From: Desulfobacterales bacterium
GTDB taxonomy: Bacteria; Desulfobacterota; Desulfobacteria; Desulfobacterales; JAHEIW01
DNA length: 5,885 nucleotides
Assembly (NCBI GenBank): GCA_030145015.1
Contig: JAQYWI010000232.1
Coordinates: 1 to 5,885 of the forward strand
Direction: 5' to 3'
Each line of letters starts with the position of its first letter. Positions within the stretch are counted from its first letter, which is position 1. Under the pieces are notes generated by a model that ran no database searches, was not told the DNA's origin, and was given only the letters and a program-made list of their open reading frames with translations. Of this stretch, positions 1-5,415 are shown piece after piece. The position numbers were made by a program, and so were the translations under genes.

Positions 1-33
1 GGGTTTTTTTTTTAAAATTATTAAGCACCTTCC

Positions 34-70
34 TTCGTAATTCGACATTCCTTGTTCGACATTCGACATT
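34..70. repeat. degenerate 7-bp tandem repeat, TTCGACA type
   Basis: Five consecutive heptamers are visible: TTCGTAA (34-40), TTCGACA (41-47), TTCCTTG (48-54), TTCGACA (55-61) and TTCGACA (62-68), followed by TT. Three of the five units are identical. No function is evident. Similar short-period tracts occur in other spacers of this window. Confidence 0.7.
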
Positions 71-137
71 AAGCTGATTATACGGGTTCAACGATTACTT
101 GATAAATTATATGTCACTTTTTTGTATTGCACCCAGA

Positions 138-165
138 TTGACTGTCCCTATATTTTTTATATATC
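138..165 (+). promoter_or_regulatory. weak possible sigma-70 promoter upstream of fliC
   Basis: TTGACT (138-143) lies 16 bp before TATATC (160-165) in very AT-rich DNA. The -35 element is good and the -10 element matches four of six positions. In such AT-rich sequence this may be chance. It could supply sigma-28-independent transcription of fliC, or nothing. Confidence 0.2.
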
Positions 166-255
166 AATATTTAATATATTATTCAAGAATAAGTTGAGCG
201 GTTAAAAGAAAAGCTGTTTTGTTGGATTTCGTTCCTCATTTTTTTAATTTTCAAT

Positions 256-283
256 TAAAGTTTTTAATCGCTATAGCCGATAA
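256..283 (+). promoter_or_regulatory. sigma-28 (FliA) promoter of fliC
   Basis: TAAAGTTT (256-263) and GCCGATAA (276-283) match both halves of the enteric sigma-28 consensus exactly. The spacer is 12 bp rather than the usual 11. Late flagellar genes, flagellin above all, are transcribed by this sigma factor once the hook-basal body is complete and the anti-sigma factor FlgM has been exported. Transcription would start near 290, leaving a leader of roughly 175-180 nt before fliC. The -10 element overlaps an 8-bp palindrome, GCTATAGC (270-277). Confidence 0.88.
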
Positions 284-335
284 GGATTTTAAACCAGCAG
301 AAAATTTCAGGACCGGAAAGGAGGGATGAATAAAA

Positions 336-363
336 TTAAGGTTTAAGGTTCAGGGTTAAAAGT
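336..363. repeat. degenerate 7-bp tandem repeat in the fliC leader
   Basis: Four heptamers run in phase: TTAAGGT (336-342), TTAAGGT (343-349), TCAGGGT (350-356) and TAAAAGT (357-363). The first two are identical and the others are diverged. The tract lies inside the predicted fliC 5' leader and may have lengthened it. Confidence 0.6.
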
Positions 364-422
364 CAAAATTGTAAAGTAACAGTAATAATTGAGGCAGGAG
401 TTTGGCAAAAACAATTAAAAAA

Positions 423-436
423 GGGCATTGATGCCC
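423..436 (+). promoter_or_regulatory. small hairpin in the fliC leader
   Basis: GGGCA (423-427) and TGCCC (432-436) form a 5-bp stem with a TTGA loop, ending 17 nt before the Shine-Dalgarno sequence AAGGAGG (454-460). Leader hairpins near flagellin ribosome binding sites often affect mRNA stability or translation. A role here is inferred from position only. Confidence 0.45.
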
Positions 437-468
437 AAGACAAACTAACATTCAAGGAGGAATAAATT

Positions 469-2595
469 ATGGCAATAACAATCAACACTAATATCGCATC
501 GTTGAACACTCAGAGAATGCTGGGAAAAACACAGGGCGCGTTAAACAAGTCCTTACAGAGGCTTTCATCCGGCCTCCGCATCAACAGCGCCAAGGACGAC
601 GCGGCCGGGCTCGCCATCTCCAGCCGTATGGGCGCTGAGATTCGTGGTCTAAATCAGGCGGCCAGAAATGCCAATGACGGCATTTCCATGGCCCAGACCG
701 CTGAGGGCGCCCTCCAGGAGACCTCCAATATCCTGCAGCGAATCCGCGAACTGGCCATCCAGTCCGCCAACGATTCCAACTCCGCCATGGATCGCGCAGC
801 CCTCGACGACGAGGTGCAGAATCTCCTGGCCGAGGCCCAGAGGATCTCCGTCAGCACGGAGTTTAACGGCAAGAAACTCATTGACGGCTCCCTCACCGGG
901 GCGCAGTTCCATGTGGGGGCCTACGCCAACCAGACCATTCTGATGAACGTGGGCAATGCCCAGAACTCCAATCTCGGCTCCTACCAGGTCACCAGCGGTT
1001 TGACGAATGTTACAGATGTGGCGCTGACAGCAGGCAATCTCCTCATCAACGGCACTGACGTGGGCGCTTCTACTAGTGGCTCGGCTGAGTCCAAGGCCAC
1101 TGCCATCAACGGAATCAGCGAAATGACCGGCGTCAAAGCCACCGCCTCCACCGAGCTAAGCAGCACCAATACCCTGCTTCGTAATCAGGCCATGCAGGCC
1201 GGCGATCTCCTCATCAACGGCGTCAATATCGGCGCCGTGGCCGGCTCCAACACCATTGTAACCCAAGGGCAAAACATCGCCAACGCCATCAACGCATTAA
1301 GCAACCAGACCGGGGTGCAGGCCGTCCACAATCAGTCCACCGGCTCCCTGACCCTGACCTCGAGCACCGGCAAAAACATCGAGATCACCTCGACCAACAG
1401 TGATGTTGGTTACTCGCGGTTGGAGAACGCGACGGGCATCGAGGTGAGCGCGAGCACGGAGCAGGCACAGTCCACATATACCTTGGCAAATGGTTCTGCT
1501 GCGGTAAATACGATTACTTTGGCGAATGCAGCAGCCGCTGTTGACGATACAGTTGTAGTGGGTGGGCAAACCTTTACCTTTGCTGTTGCTGCCGATCTGG
1601 ACAATAACATCGTAGCCCACGGTGCCGATGCAGCTGCAAGCGCCACTGGCCTGAGGGCCGGGATTGCCGCCCGGATCGCGGATGGTACGCTCAAAAATAT
1701 CGCGTTAAGCACCACTGGCGCTAATGCCATTATAACCTCCACAGCGGCCACCAATGATACTACGCACACGGATGCTACGGCAAACTTCGCCACCGGGGCT
1801 AATGTGACCATTGGCGCAACCAACGCCGCGGGCGGCCTTTCTGCCGGCAACACCCTCTTGGTCGCCGGCATTACCTACGAGTTCGTGCTGAGCTCGGGCG
1901 ATGTTACCACCGGCAATTCGGCGGTAGTCCTGGGCGCCGATAACGCCACGATCGCCACAAACCTGAATGCCGCCATCAATGCCCAGTACTTGGCGAGTAA
2001 CACCAACATCCAGTCCAGTGTGGCTGGAGCTGTGGTGACAGTCACCTCCGATCTGTTGGGCTCGCCGGGTGACTCGACAGTCGACGGCACCCCGAACGAC
2101 ACCGGCAGCACGGCCAATTCACTGGTCGAGGACCTTGCTGGCGGCACTGGTACCGCAGCTAATGGCGCCGGCACGGACCTCAACGGTCTCGGCATACTGG
2201 AGCTCAACTCCGCTAGCAGCTTCCTGATTACCGGCACCAATCCCGGCAAGGCGGGACTGGCTACTGCGGCGGTGTCACAAAATAGCATCAACAACGTGGA
2301 TATCAGCACCGACGATGGCGCCAACGAGGCTATTGACCTGCTGGACGGGGCGCTGTCCCAGATTGCCAGTATCCGGGGTAATCTCGGTGCGGTCCAGAAC
2401 CGCTTCGAGTCCACCATCGCCAACCTGCAGAGTACCTCCGAAAACATATCTGCTGCGCGTGCCCGGATCATAGATGCGGACTTTGCGGTGGAAACTGCGG
2501 CTCTATCCAAGGCCCAGATCATGCAACAGGCAGGCATAGCCATGCTGGCCCAGGCCAACCAGTTGCCTCAGGCAGTGCTCGGCCTGCTTCAGTAA
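469..2595 (+). CDS. fliC: flagellin, filament subunit
   Basis: This is the major filament protein, exported through the flagellar type III apparatus and polymerised under the FliD cap. The 708-residue product starts at ATG 469, 8 nt after AAGGAGG. Residues 1 to about 172 are the conserved N-terminal D0/D1 helices (SSGLRINSAKDDAAGLAISS at 33-52; LQRIRELAIQ at 89-98, the segment recognised by TLR5 in enteric flagellins). Residues about 606-708 are the C-terminal D1/D0 half, ending in LAQANQLPQAVLGLLQ. Between them are two flagellin IN-type motifs (about 186-228 and 243-310) and two further related modules (about 358-430 and 458-530). The protein is longer than the common 270-500 residues because of this central insert. 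No Cys or Trp is present, as is usual in flagellins. The gene is clearly GC-richer than its neighbours (about 65% in 601-660 by hand count), except for its first codons. It has its own sigma-28 promoter and terminator. Identification is very secure. Confidence 0.98.
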   Translation: MAITINTNIASLNTQRMLGKTQGALNKSLQRLSSGLRINSAKDDAAGLAISSRMGAEIRGLNQAARNANDGISMAQTAEGALQETSNILQRIRELAIQSANDSNSAMDRAALDDEVQNLLAEAQRISVSTEFNGKKLIDGSLTGAQFHVGAYANQTILMNVGNAQNSNLGSYQVTSGLTNVTDVALTAGNLLINGTDVGASTSGSAESKATAINGISEMTGVKATASTELSSTNTLLRNQAMQAGDLLINGVNIGAVAGSNTIVTQGQNIANAINALSNQTGVQAVHNQSTGSLTLTSSTGKNIEITSTNSDVGYSRLENATGIEVSASTEQAQSTYTLANGSAAVNTITLANAAAAVDDTVVVGGQTFTFAVAADLDNNIVAHGADAAASATGLRAGIAARIADGTLKNIALSTTGANAIITSTAATNDTTHTDATANFATGANVTIGATNAAGGLSAGNTLLVAGITYEFVLSSGDVTTGNSAVVLGADNATIATNLNAAINAQYLASNTNIQSSVAGAVVTVTSDLLGSPGDSTVDGTPNDTGSTANSLVEDLAGGTGTAANGAGTDLNGLGILELNSASSFLITGTNPGKAGLATAAVSQNSINNVDISTDDGANEAIDLLDGALSQIASIRGNLGAVQNRFESTIANLQSTSENISAARARIIDADFAVETAALSKAQIMQQAGIAMLAQANQLPQAVLGLLQ

Positions 2596-2636
2596 AAATA
2601 TGAGCTGAAAGGTGAAAGTAAGTAATAACTTTAAAC

Positions 2637-2678
2637 CAAAACCCCGCTTCCTGAAAATGGATGCGGGGTTTTGTTTTT
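2637..2678 (+). terminator. intrinsic terminator of fliC
   Basis: CAAAACCCCGC (2637-2647) pairs with GCGGGGTTTTG (2663-2673). After a T-T mismatch, TCC (2649-2651) pairs with GGA (2659-2661), leaving a 7-nt loop. TTTTT follows at 2674-2678. This is a textbook rho-independent terminator 41 nt after the fliC stop. It separates flagellin transcription from the fliD operon. Confidence 0.92.
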
Positions 2679-2860
2679 GCCGATAAAAATTTTTCTTGTA
2701 AGGACGAGTGGTATTGCCGCAAAATATTATTGCCCGCATGGACATGGAGTCTGTTTATGTTGAACAGGTAAAGGTTTATTGTTTACTGGAACATAAAAGT
2801 TCAGCCTATCCACTACATCCTTTATTTACCAGTTAACACTTTTCTGAAATTCTAATTATG

Positions 2861-2886
2861 CGTTCCCACGCAGGAGCGTGGGAACG
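2861..2886. repeat. REP-like perfect palindrome, GTTCCCACGC type
   Basis: CGTTCCCACGC (2861-2871) and GCGTGGGAACG (2876-2886) form a perfect 11-bp stem around the loop AGGA. Palindromes with this CGTTCCCACGC core are familiar as dispersed repeats in many proteobacterial genomes (from memory). There is no T run after it, so it is unlikely to be a terminator. Confidence 0.8.
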
Positions 2887-2954
2887 AGTGATTTCTCGCC
2901 AAAAAAAGTAAGTTCTCAATAACTTCCGGTAATCCCAGGAAATTATGATTTTTC

Positions 2955-3024
2955 GTCATTGCGAGGAGCGTCAGCGACGAAGCAATCTCAGCGCTATCAA
3001 TGAGATTGCATCGCTCGCAATGAC
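2955..3024. repeat. 70-bp interspersed palindrome, GTCATTGCGAG type
   Basis: The outer arms GTCATTGCGAG (2955-2965) and CTCGCAATGAC (3014-3024) are perfect complements. The inner arms GCAATCTCA (2982-2990) and TGAGATTGC (3001-3009) are also perfect, around the 10-nt loop 2991-3000. The left arm is 36 nt and the right arm 24 nt; the left carries about 12 extra bases (around 2966-2977), so the palindrome is asymmetric. Elements with these arms are widespread non-autonomous palindromes in diverse environmental bacteria (from memory). No transposase is nearby. Confidence 0.82.
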
Positions 3025-3069
3025 AGAAACCCGAACTTATTGAAAAGTTGCAAAAAAATTCCTATACAC

Positions 3070-3096
3070 TCAAGTTTCTTGATGAAATGCCGATAA
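3070..3096 (+). promoter_or_regulatory. sigma-28 (FliA) promoter of the fliD operon
   Basis: TCAAGTTT (3070-3077), an 11-bp spacer and GCCGATAA (3089-3096) match the sigma-28 consensus with a single mismatch and ideal spacing. The start of transcription would be near 3103, giving a short leader of about 20 nt that contains the AAGGAG ribosome binding site (3109-3114). This puts fliD and the genes behind it in the same late class as fliC. Confidence 0.88.
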
Positions 3097-3123
3097 TAGT
3101 ATTAAATCAAGGAGAAAATAATT

Positions 3124-4542
3124 ATGTCTATATCAGTCGCAGGTCTTATGTCAGGTATTGATTATAACGATATCATTACCCAGCTTAAGAGCGTACAGCA
3201 GAAGCCCATTCTAAAGCTTCAGCAGCAGGAAGCTGATTATCAGGTGCAATTGTCGGCATACGGCAATTTGCAGAGCGCATTGAGCAGTCTGAAATCTGCC
3301 ATGGATGGACTTGATTCTGCAAGCGATTTGACCAGTTTTTCAGCTTCCTCAGGTGACACAGACCTTTTTACCGTATCTGCCGGCGATACCGCTGTATCGG
3401 GTTCCTACAGCATTACGGTAACCCAGATGGCTGAAGTTCACAAACTGACAAGCTGCGGCTTTTCCGAGGAAGAACTCGTGGGTAAGGGAATAATTCAGCT
3501 CAAGGTGGGAGACGGCAGTACGATGGATATCGCTGTGTCTGCTACCGACACCATCAGGAAGGTTGCCCGGTCCATAAATGATGCAAAAGCCGGGGTCAAC
3601 GCGACGGTCATCTTTAACGGCTCGAACTATTTCCTGACTCTGTCCGGCGAGGATACCGGATCGGCAAACAAAATCAGTCTCATAGTAACCGACGAGGATG
3701 GTTTTAACAAGGATGATAGTAATCTTTCCCGATTGTTCTATGAAGACTTAGATCCGGAAAACCAAATGGTTCAGGCCCAGGCTGCCGCAGACTCAATCAT
3801 CACTGTTGATGGTATAGCCGATATTCACAGGGATACCAATACGATAGACGATGTTATCAGCGGCGTAACCATTACCCTTGAATCAGCCCCAGACACTGAC
3901 AACCAGGCTGATCTGACTGTAAGCGGGAACACATCAGAGATCGTCTCGAAGATCAACTCTTTTGTCAGCGCATACAACGATGTGCTTGATTTTTTTGATT
4001 CAGCCCAGAGTTATAACGCTGAAAGCGAGACCGCAGGCATCCTGCTGGGCGATGCCATCACAAACAATATACACAGCCGTCTTGATCGCCTGGTTACAGG
4101 CACGGTTCCGAGTGTTGAATCATTCAGCCGGTTGTCGGACTTTGGCATTACGCTAAACAGTGAAGGACGACTGGAGGTCGATTTTTCAACCATCAATAGC
4201 GCTCTTGATGATCATTTTGACGATGTGGTCGATTTTTTCACCCAGGCAACCGAAGGCTCCGAGGGTTTTGCCGTGCGCATGGTAGATACACTGGATGCGA
4301 TACTTGATTCCACAGGCGGAACCCTTGATGCAAGGACGGATGGGATCAAAAACACTATAGAAGATATTCAGGACCAGGTTGAACGTATAGAAATGCGTAA
4401 TCTGGCATGGGAAACACGCACCAGAGCCCAGTTCAATGCATTGGAATTACTCCTTGCCGGATATCAGAACACCGGGAATTATTTGAGCCAGCAGATTCTG
4501 GGCATGCAGAATTTGAATAACTACATATCAAACAGGGGCTAG
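3124..4542 (+). CDS. fliD: flagellar filament cap protein (hook-associated protein 2)
   Basis: FliD forms the cap at the filament tip and guides folding of each flagellin subunit that emerges from the central channel. The 472-residue product starts at ATG 3124, 9 nt after AAGGAG. The start MSISVAGLMSGIDYNDIITQ is typical of the FliD N-terminal domain (about residues 5-105). Residues about 125-185 carry a flagellin IN-type motif. The C-terminal FliD domain covers about 225-460 (TVDGIADIHRDTNTIDDVISGVTITL; SDFGITLNSEGRLEVD at 338-353). The final coiled coil is characteristic (RAQFNALELLLAGYQNTGNYLSQQ at 434-457). Length is normal for the family. One Cys is present (111), unusual for an exported flagellar axial protein. 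The gene is less GC-rich than fliC. It is first in a four-gene operon. Identification is very secure. Confidence 0.97.
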   Translation: MSISVAGLMSGIDYNDIITQLKSVQQKPILKLQQQEADYQVQLSAYGNLQSALSSLKSAMDGLDSASDLTSFSASSGDTDLFTVSAGDTAVSGSYSITVTQMAEVHKLTSCGFSEEELVGKGIIQLKVGDGSTMDIAVSATDTIRKVARSINDAKAGVNATVIFNGSNYFLTLSGEDTGSANKISLIVTDEDGFNKDDSNLSRLFYEDLDPENQMVQAQAAADSIITVDGIADIHRDTNTIDDVISGVTITLESAPDTDNQADLTVSGNTSEIVSKINSFVSAYNDVLDFFDSAQSYNAESETAGILLGDAITNNIHSRLDRLVTGTVPSVESFSRLSDFGITLNSEGRLEVDFSTINSALDDHFDDVVDFFTQATEGSEGFAVRMVDTLDAILDSTGGTLDARTDGIKNTIEDIQDQVERIEMRNLAWETRTRAQFNALELLLAGYQNTGNYLSQQILGMQNLNNYISNRG

Positions 4543-4552
4543 GGATTAGGGG

Positions 4553-4595
4553 TTGGATGATTGGATGAATCAGATAAATAAACAAATCAACGAAT
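4553..4595. repeat. octamer-phased degenerate repeat, fliD-fliS spacer copy
   Basis: TTGGATGA occurs twice in tandem (4553-4560, 4561-4568), followed by ATCAGATA and then AT-rich units ending in AAATCAACGAAT (4584-4595). The 24 bp at 4556-4579 are identical to 5337-5360, and AAATCAACGAAT recurs at 5357-5368. The tract fills most of the 75-bp spacer and ends just before the fliS ribosome binding site (AAGGAG, 4603-4608). Confidence 0.75.
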
Positions 4596-4617
4596 TCAAA
4601 AAAAGGAGATAAAAGTT

Positions 4618-5052
4618 ATGGCGCCCACAGGGTATGCGGCTTACAACCAGGCGGTAGTCCACACAACTGATAATAAGGAGCGGATTCTCTTGATGCTTTA
4701 TAATGGAGCTGTGAGATTTATGAGGTTTGCGCGTTTGGGCATTGAAAAGAAAAACGCAAAGATCCGGGGAGAGAACATCTCAAAGGTTATGGCGATCCTT
4801 ACAGAGCTTGATTGTGCATTGGACAGGGAAATGGGGGAAGAGCTGGTAGAAAATCTGTCTGATCTGTACCACTATATGATGGATCGGCTGACAATTGCCA
4901 ATATGAAGAACGATATCGGCGCTCTTGATGAAGTGGAAAAACTCCTTCGCGAGCTAAAAGAAGGCTTTGATGAAGCGGCTAAAAAAGAACCCGCTTTTCA
5001 GCCGGCCATTGAGCAAGCGCAAATGCAGGGGGGGGTCCGTATTGCAGTTTAA
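4618..5052 (+). CDS. fliS: flagellin export chaperone FliS
   Basis: FliS binds the C-terminal D0 segment of flagellin in the cytoplasm, prevents premature polymerisation and helps deliver it to the export gate. The 144-residue product starts at ATG 4618, 9 nt after AAGGAG. It shows the whole family pattern of a small four-helix protein: YAAYNQAVVHTTDNKERILL (6-25), MLYNGAVRFMRFARLGIEKK (26-45), a central helix with ILTELDCALDREMGEEL (60-76), then NLSDLYHYMMDRLTIAN (79-95) and a last helix with NDIGALDEVEKLLRELKEGF (98-117). It is slightly longer than most members, with a tail after about residue 122. That tail contains a run of eight G (5028-5035) encoding Gly-Gly and overlaps the start of the next gene. 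It is second in the fliD operon. Confidence 0.96.
   Translation: MAPTGYAAYNQAVVHTTDNKERILLMLYNGAVRFMRFARLGIEKKNAKIRGENISKVMAILTELDCALDREMGEELVENLSDLYHYMMDRLTIANMKNDIGALDEVEKLLRELKEGFDEAAKKEPAFQPAIEQAQMQGGVRIAV
5028..5035 (+). promoter_or_regulatory. G8 run inside fliS, likely SD for the fliT-like gene
   Basis: Eight G residues lie 6 nt before the TTG codon at 5042. A G run can pair with the CCUCC anti-Shine-Dalgarno sequence using one G-U pair, so it probably serves as the ribosome binding site and supports the TTG start. The same run encodes Gly138-Gly139 of FliS. Confidence 0.55.
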
Positions 5053-5341
5053 TCATAAAACGCTTTATGAGAGTCTTCATAATATAACCATGAGGGTTAA
5101 AATCGCCCTTGGTGATAATGATATCGAAGCGCTTGTACGATTGGGCAAAGAGCATGAGAAGATAATGAATGATATTAAACATACCGGCTTAAGCGATAAT
5201 CCTCTCATGCTCGACCTGATTAAAGAGGTAAAAGACGAGGTTGATGAACTTGTTGCGGAGATAGAAAGAAAGCGGGATGAAACGGGTAGAGAATTACAAA
5301 AAATTGGAAATGGGAAAAAGCTGGTCGCTGCGTATCGATGA
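5042..5341 (+). CDS. fliT: FliT-like flagellar chaperone
   Basis: In the FliT family, small helical proteins chaperone the cap protein FliD during export. The reading frame is open well upstream, but residues before Leu/Met at 5042 read as a basic out-of-frame shadow of fliS. I therefore favour TTG 5042, 6 nt after a G8 run, giving 99 residues and an 11-bp overlap with the end of fliS, which suggests translational coupling. An ATG inside fliS (4970) and a later ATG (5090) are alternatives with poorer support. The protein is all-helical and charged: LYESLHNITMRVKIALGDND (8-27) resembles the FliT N-terminal helix, and a second long helix follows (about 58-85, with EVKDEVDELVAEIERKRDE). The end, KIGNGKKLVAAYR, fits the basic C-terminus ending in AY common in these proteins. 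The family is poorly conserved, so the call rests on size, pattern and position after fliD-fliS. Confidence 0.68.
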   Translation: MQFNHKTLYESLHNITMRVKIALGDNDIEALVRLGKEHEKIMNDIKHTGLSDNPLMLDLIKEVKDEVDELVAEIERKRDETGRELQKIGNGKKLVAAYR

Positions 5342-5407
5342 TTGGATGAATCAGATAAATCAACGAATCAACTAATTAACTAAATTAACTAATCAATGAA
5401 TCAAGGG
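5337..5407. repeat. octamer-phased degenerate repeat, fliT-flaG spacer copy
   Basis: After TTGGATGA (5342-5349) and ATCAGATA (5350-5357), degenerate octamers run almost without a break: ATCAACGA (5359), ATCAACTA (5367), ATTAACTA (5375), ATTAACTA (5384), ATCAATGA (5392) and ATCAAGGG (5400-5407). The 24 bp at 5337-5360 duplicate 4556-4579 exactly. The repeat includes the fliT-like stop codon (TGA, 5339-5341) and its last unit merges into the flaG ribosome binding site. Confidence 0.78.
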
Positions 5408-5411
5408 GGGG
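5403..5411 (+). promoter_or_regulatory. G7-run ribosome binding site of flaG
   Basis: AAGGGGGGG (5403-5411) lies 4 nt before ATG 5416. It replaces the AAGGAG-type sites used by fliC, fliD and fliS. Together with the G8 run before the fliT-like gene, it makes two G-run sites in the distal half of the operon. Confidence 0.65.
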
Positions 5412-5415
5412 TGAC

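Larger units (their letters stand above)
1..468. other. AT-rich gene-free region and fliC leader
   Basis: No convincing gene lies in these 468 bases. The first bases are a T run after GGG (4-12), which could be the tail of a terminator of an upstream gene whose stem lies outside the window. Degenerate heptamer repeats occupy 34-70. A very AT-rich stretch at about 150-183 precedes the sigma-28 promoter at 256-283. The transcribed leader (about 290-468) contains an SD-like tract at 318-325 with no usable ORF, four degenerate heptamers (336-363), a small hairpin (423-436) and the fliC ribosome binding site (454-460). Confidence 0.8.
2596..3123. other. fliC-fliD intergenic region with repeats, no gene
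   Basis: This 528-bp gap contains the fliC terminator (2637-2678), an imperfect inverted repeat (TGTTTACTGG at 2780-2789 against CCAGTTAACA at 2829-2838, one mismatch), two separate interspersed palindromes (2861-2886 and 2955-3024), and the fliD promoter and ribosome binding site (3070-3114). No open frame here looks like a protein. Confidence 0.8.

Noticed and set aside
326..346. Six-codon ORF (MNKIKV) directly after the SD-like AAGGAGGG at 318-325.
   Set aside because: The ATG touches the SD with no spacing, and the peptide is too short and low in complexity to support as a gene.
403..418. Possible sigma-54 promoter beginning TGGCA in the fliC leader.
   Set aside because: The -12 GC element is missing at the required spacing.
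402..431. Nine-codon TTG-started ORF in the fliC leader after CAGGAG (395-400).
   Set aside because: Spacing to the SD-like sequence is only 1 nt and the start is weak; no leader-peptide signature is visible.
649..912. Overlapping minus-strand and out-of-frame plus-strand ORFs in the 5' half of fliC.
   Set aside because: They are fully inside the conserved flagellin D1 coding region and have no protein-like features.
1875..2558. Long open frame of 227 codons on the minus strand inside fliC.
   Set aside because: It is the antisense shadow of a GC-rich, strongly biased gene, with Ala/Ser/Val-rich low-complexity translation and no SD.
2679..2686. GCCGATAA, identical to the sigma-28 -10 element, right after the fliC terminator.
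   Set aside because: No -35 element lies at the required distance (that position is inside the terminator stem), and no gene follows closely.
2861..3024. Considered whether the palindromes could be CRISPR repeats or terminators.
   Set aside because: The two palindromes differ in sequence, no regular repeat-spacer pattern exists, and neither is followed by a T run.
4967..5041. Upstream extension of the fliT-like frame to TTG 4967 or ATG 4970.
   Set aside because: The added residues are basic and unlike FliT, lie wholly inside fliS and have no good SD; the TTG at 5042 is a better start.
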